64,000 bases of DNA from Cubamyces lactineus. Lineage: Eukaryota; Basidiomycota; Agaricomycetes; Polyporales; Polyporaceae. The stretch is taken from positions 372,001 through 436,000 of the forward strand of contig JACDTU010000011.1 in NCBI GenBank assembly GCA_022376465.1, given 5' to 3'. The notes below the pieces were generated by a model. That model was not told the DNA's origin. It did no database searches and saw nothing but the letters and a program-made list of their open reading frames with translations. Shown piece after piece: positions 23,679 through 38,048 of the stretch (its first letter is position 1; each line of letters opens with the position of its first letter). The position numbers were made by a program, and so were the translations under genes.

Positions 23679-24578
23679 ATGGCCCGCCATCCTCTCATCG
23701 GCCAGCCCGCACCTCCGGTTTCGCTCCCCGGTGCCGACGGGGAGACCTACACGCTGACGCCGGGCGAGAAGGGCGTTCCGATCGCTTTGTTCTTCTATCC
23801 CAAGTCCGGTGCGTAGGTTAACGTTCACCGCCCGAGCCTCAAGCGGCATCCACTGGGCGGTGTATTCGTCAGCCCGGCCTTCTTACAATTCCTGACGTCG
23901 AGCATAGGCTCGTTCGGTTGTACGAAAGAGGCCTGCCAATTCCGGGACGCCTTAGCTGGTATGTGTTCAGCGCTTTGTTCTGAGGAGAAAGAGACGCGAC
24001 GCAGCGCGACTGTATACAGAGAAGGACCTGTTCAAGAGGACGAAGGTGGAGGTTGTCGGCATAAGTTCCGACCCCGTCGACAAGCAGAAGGAATTCGTGG
24101 AGAAGCAGAAGCTGACGGTTAGTACTCCTAACTTGGTCCGCTTACCCTCGGACCGAGGCTCACCGCCTTGACAGTATCCGGTTCTTAGCGATGCCAAAGG
24201 CGAGGCACGCAAGGCGTACCACGTTGGCAAGGGTCTCTTCGGCCTCGCGGAGACTGCCCGGGTGACGTTCCTCATCGATTCCAAGGGCACCGTAAGGTTA
24301 GGACTCAACTTGTGATCGTCCGCGTCTTGCGGATGCTGACATAGTTGCGAACTTTGCACAGGGACGTCCTTGATACCACTGTCAACTACAGCGCGCATGC
24401 AAAGTTTGTCACAAAGTGGCTGGACAAACTCGAGGCAGAAGAGAAGAAAGCCGCGGAGGCGCCTGCTGCTTCTCCCGCTGCGGACGAGGCCCCCACGGTG
24501 GGCACGCCTAACGCAACCATTCCTGAGGGCACCACGGTGGGCGAGCTGGGTCGTGCTGCCGAAGCTGTCCAGGCTTGA
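23679..24578 (+). CDS. Peroxiredoxin of the PrxQ/BCP type
   Basis: Thiol peroxidase that reduces H2O2 and organic hydroperoxides using thioredoxin. Five or six short exons; the protein is about 215 residues. It begins MARHPLIGQPAPPVSLPGAD, the standard AhpC/TSA opening. The active site, rebuilt over an intron, is FGCTKEACQFRD: the peroxidatic Cys and a second Cys five positions later, the PrxQ/BCP arrangement. Further landmarks are VVGISSDPVDKQKEF and YPVLSDAKGEARKAYHVGKG. After the domain comes an extension of about 45 residues rich in Ala, Glu and Pro (EEKKAAEAPAASPAADEAP) that bacterial BCPs lack. No N-terminal targeting sequence is evident. The TATA box upstream suggests regulated, perhaps stress-responsive, expression (inference). 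Confidence 0.92.
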
Positions 24579-24968
24579 GCCACATAGCTTGCCATGTTTC
24601 CGTTCCAGTTCCATGACCGTTGACGTCCTTGTTTGTTTCCATGTCTCTCTCGACCTACATGTACAGCCTAGCTTCATAATTTCGTGTTAACGTTGAGGTA
24701 TACACCATGCACTGCGGCTGCGTTCTGCCGAGTTACTTGGATCCGGACTGGTCGGAGGGTACGATATTCGCCAATTTATGCCCACGCCACGACAATGACG
24801 GGCTCTTTCCACGGAGACCGTGGCACACCTGGGTGACGGAAGAATGCCAGTATAGGGCAAAACGGGGGAAGATTACTATATATGTCGGAATTATACGCTC
24901 GAGCACGAGAAGCTATACGATACATGAAGGGTGATGTTGCCGCAATAAACGTGCCGCAGGTGAGCGCG
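24579..24968. other. Convergent spacer, peroxiredoxin and Tim9
   Basis: About 390 bases shared by two 3' ends. It contains TGTCGGAATT near 24888, resembling one end of the foldback element at 11933, but no partner arm was found nearby. Confidence 0.45.
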
Positions 24969-25423
24969 TCACTTGTTCGCGTTCGCGCCCATCATTTCTG
25001 GACATGAGGCAGTGAGGAGGCGTAGCCAACGCGCATTCTAGCGACATAACTCACCGGCGTTATGCTCCGCGAACCGCACTCCCACCCGCTCAGAATGCTT
25101 CAACCACTTGTCTGTGCAGTTGAGGACGCATTGCTCCTGAGGTGGCGGCGCGATTGGCTCGGTCAAAACGGAATGATCACGGAGATTGAGGTGGATAGAA
25201 GCATACCTCCTTTGATGACAGCGCCTTGCTCGTAAAGTCGTTGCAGCACGAGTTGAAGCAACGTTCGACGAGACTGGAGTACATGCGCATGAAGTCTTGC
25301 ATCTGACACGGAGCTATCAATGTCTAGCGCAACGTCGCTGACAGGGCGCAGACTGACCTGCTTGCGCTCAATGACGCGGGTCATGTGGGCCTGCTCGGCC
25401 GCGCTCATCGCAGAGAAGTCCAT
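24969..25423 (-). CDS. TIM9: Mitochondrial intermembrane-space chaperone Tim9
   Basis: Small Tim protein that forms the Tim9-Tim10 hexamer carrying hydrophobic precursors across the intermembrane space to TIM22 and SAM. Exons spliced on the minus strand give [19 protein letters not shown], then [21 protein letters not shown], then the second cysteine pair in [12 protein letters not shown] and [15 protein letters not shown]. The twin CX3C motifs are intact (CFNSC and CVLNC). The length of about 90 residues matches the family. It ends EMMGANANK. Three introns break a 455-base gene. An extra Cys follows the first CX3C motif (SCC). Divergent from the DAHP synthase gene. Confidence 0.95.
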
Positions 25424-25843
25424 TATGAAAAGAGAATAGGCCGTTCAGAAGGGGAGGATAGCAGAGCAGCGGGCGACGTCGACAGCAAAGGCGGAGAGTC
25501 TGGGCGTCTAAAGCTCTAAACGCGATTTTGGACAACTCCAGCCACGTGCGCTGCGATCGGGAATTCAGGGTGGCGCTGTGCTTGACTCGAAATCCGACCT
25601 CTTCGCAGTTCCTTCCCTCCGACCAACTTTCCCATAAAGCCGCATTCTATCCTCAAAATTGACTTTCAGCAGCTAAAAGTCCAGGCTGTACATCATACCA
25701 TCAGCACCCCCATCGCCTTCGCCCACCAGTGAGTATATATACTTCTAGACCGTCCCCGAGTGCCTCACTGAAGTACCTCCCACCTCCAAAACCATCCTCG
25801 CCGCCCTCAATAATCATCTCACCCTCCAATCATAGTGTCTGAT
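25424..25843. other. Divergent promoter region, Tim9 and DAHP synthase
   Basis: About 420 bases between two start codons on opposite strands. Pyrimidine-rich and CCACC-rich toward the DAHP synthase start. A GTATATATAC string near 25733 could serve as a TATA box for the plus-strand gene, 110 bases ahead of its ATG. No other element recognised. Confidence 0.45.
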
Positions 25844-27364
<1,521 letters not shown>

Positions 27365-27753
27365 GCCGCCGTGCCTGTACTATCTAGAGGAAACATGTGT
27401 TCCGCATGTGTACTACAATCTGTTCACTATATGTATCTCTATTTTCGGATCACTTCCATTTCGCCGGTGTTTAGAGTGTACAAGCTGTCCAGTTGCGACC
27501 TGCAACCGTCGGAGGACCGCCACAAAGATTTTGCCGAGAATGGATGCGGCATTACACGGGCGCTTATGTTCATGCAGCCGGAGCTTGGCGCAGGCCAGTG
27601 CTTGACTGCAACCTGCTCGGTGACGGATACGCTGCCTTCGGTTCGCCTGCTGGTCTGGTATATCTTGTGGTTGGAAGTGCGCTCTGGCTGTCTCACTTCT
27701 CGTACTTCATGCTACAAGGCCGTCTGCCGTCGCGCGGAGCTGAGTAACGAACC
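27365..27753. other. Spacer between DAHP synthase and Tao3 genes
   Basis: About 390 bases, tandem genes on the plus strand. It holds the DAHP synthase 3' UTR and the Tao3 promoter. No TATA box or other element stands out. Confidence 0.4.
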
Positions 27754-30700
27754 ATGGGCTCGGACGGGATGCAGATTACAATACCCGGTACGTCAACTCA
27801 TCATACAGTCTTCGTAGACATCCCGTAACGCTGTCTTTCCACCTCTGAAATGCGACGGACGTGTAGACTTTAACGACGATGACGACTTCCGGCCGACCCC
27901 GCTCTTCGGGCGGGCACAGCAGACCAGCATTTGGGGGAACGCGAGCGGCAGCTCAGGACTAGAGTCCCCGACGATCCTCACGCCCCAGGCATTCAACGAA
28001 CGAGCGGGTGGGTCCTACTTCCACGCCCGCGGGGACTCTGTGACGTCCCAGGATTCGGGTCAGTCTGTGCCGTACTCCGGCACCGCTCGCAAGGTGTCGA
28101 AGGCGGCACCGTTTACACACTCGACACAGTCCTCGGTCGCGACGACAAGCAGCTCTCCGTTCACGAAGAAGTCTTCCTTTGCATCACTCCGGAATGCGTT
28201 CAAGAGCACGAAGAGCAACGATGCGCCCCCGCCGATGCCCCCCCTCGACATGCAGGCGTACCCTGCGCTGAAGAATCCCTTCAACCGCTCGACGTCCTCC
28301 CTCGCTCATGCACCCCCAATTCCCTCACGTCAGGCTACAATGAATGCCAGCCCACCACAATTTAGACCCAGTACTCCAGGAGGCGGGGACGGCCGCTCTA
28401 GGACACCGAAGTCTAGTTACTATGCACGATCGCAGCATTCCCACTCTGGGTCGCTGTTCTATAATTCCGATGGCGGAAGCGACCATGGCCATGGTCACTA
28501 CCCGTTCTCGTCCTCGCCGCCACCGGTCCCGCCCATGCCCAGTGCGTTCGGTGTGCCAACGGACGACGTGAGTTCGTTCTCCGACGGCGAGGACAAAGTG
28601 GCGCTAGACCCGAGGACGCCCTCGGATTACGCACTCCATGCTATATTCATCCGTTTCGCAGCATCCGCGGAGTCCCACATCGACGAATTCCTGCGTCTTC
28701 CATTGGTGAGTGGCGAACGGACGCTCAGGGCGTCTGACCGTGCTTGCTGACATGCATCGCAGGACCGTGATCCTCACTTAGAGGATTACATGGGCCCAGG
28801 TGTGGACGAGAAATTTGATGATATGCTGTCGTCGCTGGGCAAAGTGGCGCAACGACACGCGAAACCCATTATTGACTCTGTCATGCGCTGGAGGAAGAGC
28901 CAGAACGAGCCGGCGAGCCAGGACGTCGTCCACCATCACCTCTCACAGTCACCATCAGCGCCTCGAGTGTTACGGATACCTGATGTGCCTCAGGCGTTGC
29001 ACGAGCGCAAACGGCTCGCGTCGGCGTACATCATGTGTCGCGCGCTGATCGCGGTGACGCGTTCCATCTCCAAAGACGGTCTCCCCGAGGCGATCGGACA
29101 CAATTTGGAGGAGCTGATATTCGAGCAGTTCAAACGGCATGACCCGAAACTGACGATGCACTCGGCGAATTACCGATCCATCGCCGACTTGCACGCTGCG
29201 CTGTTAGGCCATCTTGCGGAAATTCGGTACGTACAGGTATGACCTACGCCGTGACGACAGGGCTCTGAAGTGCCGTAGGTTCGAGAGCGTCACAGATAGA
29301 TTCTTGACAGAGCTCGGGCCCATCGCGGCTGGACAGGTGGCGAAGGATGCAGACTTGAGGTACGAGAACCTGGTTAAGGGCTTGAGGCATATACAAATCA
29401 AAGTAAGCCTGCGTCTTTTCCTGCCGTGATGTCGGCAACTCATCCTATGTAGGTATGGCCGCCAGAACGGTTCGAGGAAGGTGCAGAGTTCCTAGCCTCG
29501 CTGTCGAAGGCCTTCGAGAATGCCCACGGGAATCGCCTCAAGACGATATTTGCTGAGACCCTGATACAATTGCTTCACCCGATCGGAAAGGTTGGTGGCG
29601 AACACGCATTTGACGTCATCTTATGAGATTCTCATGAGTCGATTTTGCAGACTGCGCAGGCCGAAGTCAACCACCCGGAGTGGGCGAAAGCCATTGAAGT
29701 CATCTATCCCAAGGCGAGGGATATGGCGGCGAAGCCTCGGTATTGGCACGTTGCTTATCCTCTAGCCATCACAGCACTATGTGTGGCGCCACATGAGTAT
29801 TTCCTGCGACATTGGCTACCTGCCTTTGAAGCCGGCCTTGGTAGGCTGAAGGTATGTCTGCGTCGTTAAGCTATCATACAAGTCTTATAAGGCGTTGAGC
29901 AGGAAAAAGTACATCGGATCACTGTCCTCAACGGAATGCTGCGTCTACTCTGGACTTACTTGTATCGTTGTCACGAACCGCTTTCTACAGCTTCCACCAA
30001 GCTTGACGGTATATTCAAGCACTTCTTCCCTCCCAACCGCATTGGCATCAGCCCCCAGGAGGAACACTTGCAGCCTTTTATCTACATGGTCCACTTCACA
30101 CTCTCGCGCCACTTCGACGTTGGGAGCGAGCTCTGTCTTGACCTACTCCAGGAACGCTCAGTCAATTCGCAGTCCTCACCGATCGCCCATATTCTTGCTC
30201 CGGAACGGATGACGATTGCTACTCAGGCTATCTTGCTGTCCCTGCATCTCATCGAGAGAGAAGAGCCTATCCCTTCTTGGCCTTCGAGTTTTGACTTCAC
30301 GAGCATACCTTCTTGGGAGGACTATCCCTCTTCCTCTAGTCCCTTGCCTGCATCTGTCGCCACGAAAGCGAGCTGGAAGGAGTTCTTGGACCGTGCCACA
30401 TCTTGCCTAACCGCCGTCGCCCTCTCATGTTACCAATCCGTGGGCAAGTGGTCTGTCCTGGACGACCAGTGGTCAACCTCGCGCCTCGGTCCCACATACG
30501 AGGAGACACACAACTATGTCATCCGCTACCATCCCGAGGGTTCTGTGGCATATTCCGATCATTATGCTCCTCAGATCAATGTGCTTCAGGTGATCTATCA
30601 ATCTTGGCCGCGCTTTCTGCATCCTTCCCGCTCCCCAGAAGAAGCTTTCGATATGCTCATCCGCGGAGTCATTCACATCGAACTCGCCGTTGGAGAAGCT

Positions 30701-33700
30701 GCGACGCTCGCCCTGCAGCGGTTCATGGCTGATTCGACACACGCGTCTACTCTTCTCACCCGGTTTTCTGCATTCCTCTTCAGTCCCACCTCGATCGCGC
30801 AGGAAGGATTCGGGATGCGTCTTCCTATCGAATGCGCGCGTCTTTTGAACCTTTGGATCAGCTTCGTCGACCGCTGGATTCACGATACGATGCAGAAGCC
30901 GGTTCATATGTGGACGAATGAAGAGTCGGACGACGTGGTTGCGAGGGTGGAGGAGATCGAAGCTGGGGCGCTATTCTTGCTCGCGCATCGCAGGTCGTCT
31001 GTGTTCACGGTTGGCGTAAAGGCAGTCCGTCTTCTGAAGGTTCTCATGGAGCACATGAGCCCCGAACCGTCGACTCCGGCGTCGATGTATCCCCACGAGC
31101 TCTTCGCTTTCGTCCACGCGCTATTCGAGGAGGGGTCGTCTGAAACGTTCTTCCGAGGGTTGGACGACATTCTGGAGTCCGATGAGGTCGCGAGGCTCAG
31201 TCAATGGAAGCAATCTGCGCGCCCTGACAAACTCGTGCGGCTGGCTGATAGCGACCACGCCACGGATCGGACGCTGTGGAGGCATGTCTACCCAATCTTC
31301 GTGCAGACGTACATGGACCACGCACCATCCATTGGCACGAGCTTGCGGGAGAAATTGGTGGCCGCAGCAGCCCGGGGAACTCAGATGATGCAGCAACTCT
31401 CTGGAGTGAGTTCGCGGCTTCCCTCGACCCTGCCCCAACGGACTGGCTCGTCTGGAGATCGTGACAGCGCGCGACTGGTGGCGGAGAACCGGGAGCTCAT
31501 CAACCAGTGGCACTTCTGGCTCAAACTCATCTGCGCAACGGCGTTAGTCAATGATTCGAGGCCTGCGCTGGGCGGAATACGAGATCACTCCCGTGCCCGC
31601 TCTGATACCGACTTCAGCTCTGAGCAGATGCAGACCACGCACGATTTATTCTGGGCTCTGAGCCGTTTCCTCGACTCGGACCACACCATCTTCCGTGACC
31701 TTGCCGTCTCGTGCATCAGCTCCTTCCCAGCAAATGGCTACTCGCAACTGTTGGAGGACCTCAGCAAGCTGCAGTCGCGTCAACATTACGATGACCCGAG
31801 GATGAAAGGTGTCACGGCGGCGCCCATGATCGGCCGGGCTCGCCGGCAGGAGCGTTTCCACACCGCGGTCGCTCGGATCTATTTCTTGACTGCACACTCG
31901 CTGCAAGATCAGCGGTCAACAGGTAGGCAGGCGGCGCTGACATACGTACTCAAGTATGTTCGCAACATGCAGGCGTTCCTCACGTCGCCTGACAACCGCG
32001 ATCGGTTCTCGATGCAACGTCTCCGCCGCTTTTTCTGTGGGACTATCGAGCGCCTCTTCGACGCCCTCGCTACGCTCAAGGACTCTGACCGCTTCATTCC
32101 CCACAACCTGCACTTGGCGTTATACACTATGTGCGAAGAGTGGTGCCAGCTCGGGAAGCAATCTGAAGACGTCAAGAAACGCCTGGTGTATATGCAGACC
32201 ATGGCTGCCAAGTCCTACAGTGATCCTGCCAGTCAAGCGGAGATTATCCAGGTATTCCAGACGGAAACTCGGGCGTTGTCTCATGCCGCCATAGGTGCAA
32301 TGGCCGCCGTTTGCGTAGGTGTCTGTTTGTTTGATCGCTACTTGCAATCATGTTGACACGCTCTGAAGCAAAAGGCATTCTTCCCTCCTGAGATCGAGTC
32401 GAATTCTCCGACAGATCGTCAAGCTCTGGACTACCTGAAGCCACTGCAGGTTGGTCCTACCCTGGATCGTTTGACGGCAATCTTGGCCTCCTTCCACGAA
32501 CCAGTGCAGGCCGCTGGGAAGTGAGTTCTTTACCAGCAATTTATGGATCATAGATTGACTCTGCAATCAGAAAGGCGCTGAGATCGTTACTGTGCTACAA
32601 CCGTTGCAGCCCGAACTTCCTTGACGAGTGTTTGCGAAGAGCATTTGTGACCTCTAGGGAGCTCGATACCAGCAACGCGCGATTCTTCGAGGTCGTCGCC
32701 GACGCTGTCTGCAGCGGCGTAGCGACCGCCTTCAACTTCGCACAAATTGTCTGCCTGGGCTTGTCCAACTTGTGCCATCCCCTCCTCGAGATACGACGCC
32801 AAGCCTTCAACATGCTTGAGATGGTCCACGAGCAGTCTATGGGCATTATATCTTTATCGCAGTACGAAGCTGCTGTGGGGAGTTCGGCGCCCAGCACCTA
32901 CCTCCATGCGCATCGGCTCATTTCCGACGTCCTCGCGGGAGAGCATCCGGATAAAGCCATCAAGGTCTTGGCCCAATTGGCGGACTGGCTACCACGAGTC
33001 TTCGACAATCGCTCTGAACGCGGGGTCCTGTTACTACTCCAGAGCCTCGAGTATTGGGTGCCCAGCATAGACCTCATGAACGATGACAAATCGGGACTTT
33101 CGAGCGAGGGCCGTCTTACGATCTACCACCTGATGGCACTCACACTGCGATATGCCGAGTCGTACGCCGAGCAAGTCTTGGTCCTCTGGACGCGCCTTGT
33201 AGATCCCCCGAACCAGTCCAACGGTCACGCCGTCATCCGATTCCTATTGGAACAGTCGCACAAGGTTGGCAGCACAATCTTCATAGGCTGCGCCGCCAAG
33301 ATCGTGGCGTGTCTGTCCCAGAGCGTGATTGGAAGACAGATTGTCGAGGAACTCTGTAGCGTCGTGGAGCCCGCGCGCATGTTGCCCAGCATAGAGCACA
33401 AGCTCGCGCATCCCAACGACGAAGACCTCGAGCTCTGGTCCGATCTGGATATCCTCTTCTCAGAGAAGCCTAGATTGTCTTTGGGGGTCGCCCAGTTCGC
33501 TCTCCTCTTCCTTTCGGAGACGGCTCTCGAGCGGTATTGGGAGTTCCATGACCAGCTCCCGGTTCTGTTCCACGCGCTATTCATGCATCTGGATCATCGT
33601 CAGCCCTTCGTACAACAACGGTCTCGGCATATGCTCTTCCAGCTTCTTCGCTCATGTCTTACTGGGTACGACGAATTGCCCGACCGGTCGCTCTATCGAT

Positions 33701-35601
33701 CCCGTCCGGAGCTCAAGGCGTCGATTCAGGATCTAGAGAAAGAGGTAGAAGCACGAATTTGGAAGGACGAAGACAGCAGCGCCGAGGTGGAGGCGAAGAT
33801 GAGGTGGTTCGGCAACGCCGTACTCAGCCTCGTGGAGCCCTTGCACCCCAAGCTCTCGGAACAATGGGGCACTCTCGCCTTGAACTGGGGGACGGCCTGC
33901 TCAATACGTCCCGTCGCTTTCCGCTCTCTACAGCTCTACCGCGCGCTCACACCACGCATTGGAACCACGCATGTTGGAATGCTGCTCGGTCGACTGGCCA
34001 ATACCATTGCAGACGAGGAGTCCGCGATCCAGAGCTTCAACATTGAGATCCTTTCCACGCTGACTGCTCTCGCATCCTCAAGCGACCTTGAGGCTTCACA
34101 ACTACCCCAGCTCTTCTGGTGTGCCGTCGCTTGCTTATCGACTACAGTTGAGACCGAGTTCCTGCACACACTACAGCTGCTCGATGCCGTATTGACTCGG
34201 ATCGACCTTAATGATCCCGACACCGCTGAGCTCCTCTTCGCCTATATGCCGACCAATTGGACCGGTACGACTACGCTGCAAGCCAGCCTTCTCATCGGCT
34301 TACGTTCATCTGTTACGTCCGACCTCACCCTCAAGCTCTTGCAACGCCTGGCCAGAGTCGACGATTCACGGTTGATTGACCCCTCGGAAGGTCGCGTCCG
34401 GGATCTATACACGTTGTCCCTGCCCTGGTGCCTGCATGCCATGTCCGAAGACATCAAGGACGAGTCGTTGCAAGAGTTCGCTCTGAACATCAGCCACCTA
34501 GCCGAAGAGGAGGAGCGTCCGAGCATCGAACGCATCATGACGTCTTTCGCGAAAGGTCGCTTCCGAACAAAGGACGATTTCCTCCGACAGTCCGTCGCGA
34601 GTCTTCGGGAGCACTATGGCGTGGACCACTGGACGGAGGTCATCACATTACTAATGGGCCTCGTGCTGAACAACGAGCGCTGGCTGCAGGTCCACACCAT
34701 GCAGATCCTCAAGGTCCTCTTCCAGCAGCGCGAAACGAAAAGCCAGGTCGATCTACTCGGCTCTGAGCTGCTCATGCCCCTCCTCCGCCTCCTCGAGACC
34801 GATCGGGCAACGCAGGCGTTGGACGTGCTCGACGAGCCGATGCAGATCTCCGGCGGGCCCGCGGCGAAACACGTCCTCCGCATGAGCCTGCACCATCACT
34901 TACGTGCGGACGCGCGCGATGTCGAGTCTGTCGCCGAAGTATTCGGGATACCGCAGCCGTCGGGGTGGTGCGTCCCCCAACCCGCCACGCGCCGCGACAC
35001 GTGCCGCGCGAACGTCGTGGCCGTGTTTGACCTGGGGCGAGGCACGCTCCGGCCTTCGCGCATCGACTTCCAGCCGGACGACGAGCACCTCGCTGCGCTT
35101 GCGGATTCGGGCGTGCATGGGAGCGAGCTCGACGAAGACGACCTCGGAGACATGGTACAGAACCTGCACGAGCTCAGTAGCTTCTTCCAGGAAGACCCCT
35201 CCTTGGACTCCATGGGCAGTGGGAGCAGCAGCGGAGGCGGTGGTACCCCCGGGCCGGCGCCACACCGGCAGCTGGAGGCGCGCGTCGCGGCGATCCTCGC
35301 GAAGTCGACCGAGGCGGCGGACAAAGACGTGCCCCCGACGCCGTTCGTCGACATCTTCAACGTCAACGTCAACGGCGTCGGGGGCGGCACAGCGGTCACG
35401 GTGGGCAACGGGCTCGCGCCGACATACGAGGAGGAGTCGGAAGAGGAGGAGGATGAGTCGGACTCTGACACGGAGTCTGACCTGTTCGAGTACGATTCGC
35501 CGAGCTTCGCGCAGTTCCTCCGCCCGCCGGGCGTGAGCGCGAGCGCAGGTACAGGCTCGACGGTGCCGTCGCCCACGAGCACGGCGCACAGCTCACACTA
35601 A
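27754..35601 (+). CDS. TAO3: Tao3/Mor2/Furry cell-morphogenesis scaffold
   Basis: Giant scaffold of the RAM/MOR network, which activates the NDR kinase Cbk1/Orb6 at sites of polarised growth. About nine exons (27754-27787, 27867-28705, from 28763, and so on, with two large exons of about 2.4 and 3.0 kb) encode roughly 2,460 residues, the usual size of fungal Tao3/Pag1. The first 300 residues are a Ser/Pro-rich disordered arm. The conserved N-terminal domain starts near PSDYALHAIFIRFAASAESH and continues through RKRLASAYIMCRALI-like and EVIYPKARDMAAKPRYWHVA segments. The rest is an all-helical HEAT/ARM-like repeat scaffold, for example LTYVLKYVRNMQAFL and LVLNNERWLQVHTMQILKVL. The C-terminal 170 residues turn acidic and Ser-rich (EEESEEEEDESDSDTESDL). 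The 34-nt first coding exon is small but keeps frame. Confidence 0.93.
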
Positions 35602-37391
35602 CTTTATTGCTTTCTTCCTTCTGTCGTTTCTGTTTGGTCAATCTGGGTCACTCTGGGAGTCTCGAGTAGGGCTGTAGGTAGTATACGTACGTATCCGTTC
35701 TCGTCTGTCGGTCCTTACAAGATCATCTGGATATCCTCTCTCTTTTACGACCACGCTCTCTCATCTCATCTCCTCTCCTCTCTCGATTTCTCCTCTAGCT
35801 ACCTCATCTCTCATTTCCTCTCTCCCTATCATCTCTCTCTCGTTGCTCGCTCTCTGCTGACGCACCCTAGATCTCTCGACGCAGTACTGTACATCATAGG
35901 CTCACCATCATCTCTCCCCTACTTGCCTACGCCAGCCAGCCTTGTAATAGTACCCGTAGTCACTAGTTGCGCACCGTCTCTTGCATATATAGATCTTTTC
36001 CATCTCACGGCCTGCGTAGATCATGCTCCGGCCAACCACATACCTGCCTTTACTGATGTGGGCTCGAAGTCCATGATGCGCTGGGATGGCCAGCTGGTGT
36101 TACTAGTCATCCATCACGCCATAGGAACTTCGGGCAAGGATGTCAGAAGCCCGTCCGCGAACAAATCATATACACGAGAACATGCACGGGCACGACTTCC
36201 GCGGTCAATCAGCTCGATTGGGCACGCCTCTGAGTTATTGTAATTATGGGAATGGTAGCGAGCTCGAGGTACAGGGTACTTGCGTCAACCGAAGGATAAG
36301 AGGGCGGACAAGCGAGCACAAACGTATGAGGCCGACAGTAGTGCTGTGTACGTACAACACCAGACAGCGCAACACGCGTCCGGCAGCAGCCCGACCTCTC
36401 GGTTGACTTTATCGTACATACATAACGCGCACAACACGTAACATGGAGCGGCACAGAGGGGAGAAAGAGACGGGGACTCCGAGTCCTATGTACGATAGGC
36501 AAGTGAGACAAGATGAAGCCGACGCCGAGGAAGCTCGGTGTAAGCTGCGAATGCGAACGCACAGCTGACCAGACCCGACGCACATAGGTATGAGTGACGA
36601 ATGATTGCGAGAGTGCATACGGCAGAAGGCGGAGGAATCCGGGAGAGCGGGAACACCCTCCATGAAGCTGTCCTTTGCATCCGTACCCTACACACCTGCA
36701 CCGCGAGGCGTAGGAGTGTGGGGACAAGATGCATCGAGAGCAATGGAGGTGTGGAGGGCAGAGAAGGGGTGGATTGAGAGGGAGCTGGGAAGAGGGAAGA
36801 GGGTAGGGGACAGGGGATCTCCGCGCGATCTACAATATCACTCAATATGCGCGAGGGGCAGCGTGCGACGTGCGGCGCACCGAGGGATCCGTGTGCAAGT
36901 AGTGTATATGGCTTCCAGTACAGCAATAGATAGATGATAGACGATGGCAGAAGAGCGGACGATATGAGATCGTGGTGCAATGATTATGTGATGAGGGTTG
37001 GGAGGTTGGATGGGGGGAGGGCGGCAGATATGAGGGTACAGGGTGACGAGATGCGCGTGATATGGTGACATGACGGGAAGGCAAGGTAGGCAAAGAGGGG
37101 TGCGAAACCGAAGCCGAAGTCGAAGGACGAAGAGCAGCTTTGAGAGACGGGTGCGTGCACGTCAGGTGGCCACACGGACAGACGCGAGCGTGAGGGTGGC
37201 GGGCAGAACGCAAGCCACGGACTGTGGTCACGACGCGGGGGGCTACACCGGCAAGCCGCAGCAAAGCCATGCGCGCGCGCGAGATGTAAGGGGGGATGAG
37301 ATGTGGGCGATGCGGTCGTGTTGATTCATTATGCATTATGGTGATGGTGGAGGGAGTCCATGGAGCGAGCGCGGGCGTCTGCGGTGCACGA
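35602..37391. other. Intergenic region of about 1.8 kb between Tao3 and endosulfine
   Basis: Convergent 3' flanks. It contains the pyrimidine tract at 35746-35850 and, from about 36430 to 37380, a purine-rich plus strand with several overlapping open frames on the minus strand (such as 36209-36727 and 36842-37336). Their composition is low-complexity and no family is recognisable, so I do not call genes. Part is probably the long 3' UTR of the endosulfine gene. Confidence 0.5.
35746..35850 (+). repeat. CT-rich low-complexity tract
   Basis: About 100 bases made almost entirely of C and T on the plus strand, dominated by CTCTC and TCATCTC units, about 145 bases after the Tao3 stop codon. It lies in the presumed Tao3 3' UTR and continues less strictly to about 35890. 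Confidence 0.7.
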
Positions 37392-38048
37392 TTAAGCCGA
37401 CTCCTCCTCCGCCATCGCGTCCTCTGTAGCGGGCTCGATGGGCTTCGGGTTTTCCGCGAGCGGACTCTCCTTCGCTGGGATGGGGTTCACATTCGAATTC
37501 GTCGGGGAGACCGAAAGGCCCTGGTGAACAGGGGGCGAAGTGGCGTGAGGGATGCTGCAGAGAAAGCAAGAGGGACATAGATCAGCACGCTGTGTATAAG
37601 CAAGGTGCGAGGCACGGGCGACTACGCACTTCTCCGGGCTGGGGATGGCGGTGCCGACGGTGTTCTGGGGGGCCTTGCCAGCCTTGCTCAGAGCGTAGTC
37701 CCCAGAGTCAAAGTACTTCCGTTCCTGCAGACAATCGAGAACGCGCGGGTCAGCGTCCGGACGTGGTCGATGACGGGAGAGTCGGCGGGGACACCGGCGC
37801 ACAATACCTTCTGCATCTTCGTGAGCACATTCTTGTGCGTAGGGAGCTTGCCGTAAAGGCGGAAGAGCTTCTGCTCCTCCTCCGTGAGTTTCTGTGGCGC
37901 GCAGAGCTGGTTAGCGGCTGCACAGACGCATGCACATTCCATCCCGACGTCCGAGTCCGCTCGGGATGGAAGAATGGAAAGGGGGAGCGTCGGCGAAGGA
38001 AATGAGACATACGCTGAGATCGACCTTGTTGCGCTTGGCGGGCAGCAT
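37392..38048 (-). CDS. IGO1: Endosulfine/Igo1-type PP2A inhibitor
   Basis: Small ENSA/ARPP-19 family protein. When phosphorylated by Greatwall/Rim15 it inhibits PP2A-B55, controlling mitotic or quiescence entry and mRNA stability. Spliced exons give MLPAKRNKVDLS, KLTEEEQKLFRLYGKLPTHK and RKYFDSGDYALSKAG. The FDSGDY motif with its target serine is intact and is the family hallmark. The tail of about 65 residues is Pro/Glu-rich and ends EDAMAEEESA. About 130 residues, four exons. It starts at the ATG whose complement is at 38046-38048; an upstream in-frame Met is not excluded. Confidence 0.92.

Noticed and set aside
24885..24895. TGTCGGAATT as a third copy of the foldback element end
   Set aside because: No matching CCGACA arm was found within several hundred bases on either side.
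36209..37336. Several minus-strand open frames of 80-170 codons
   Set aside because: Low-complexity, Ser/Pro/His-rich translations of a purine-pyrimidine-skewed region; overlapping frames and no domain.
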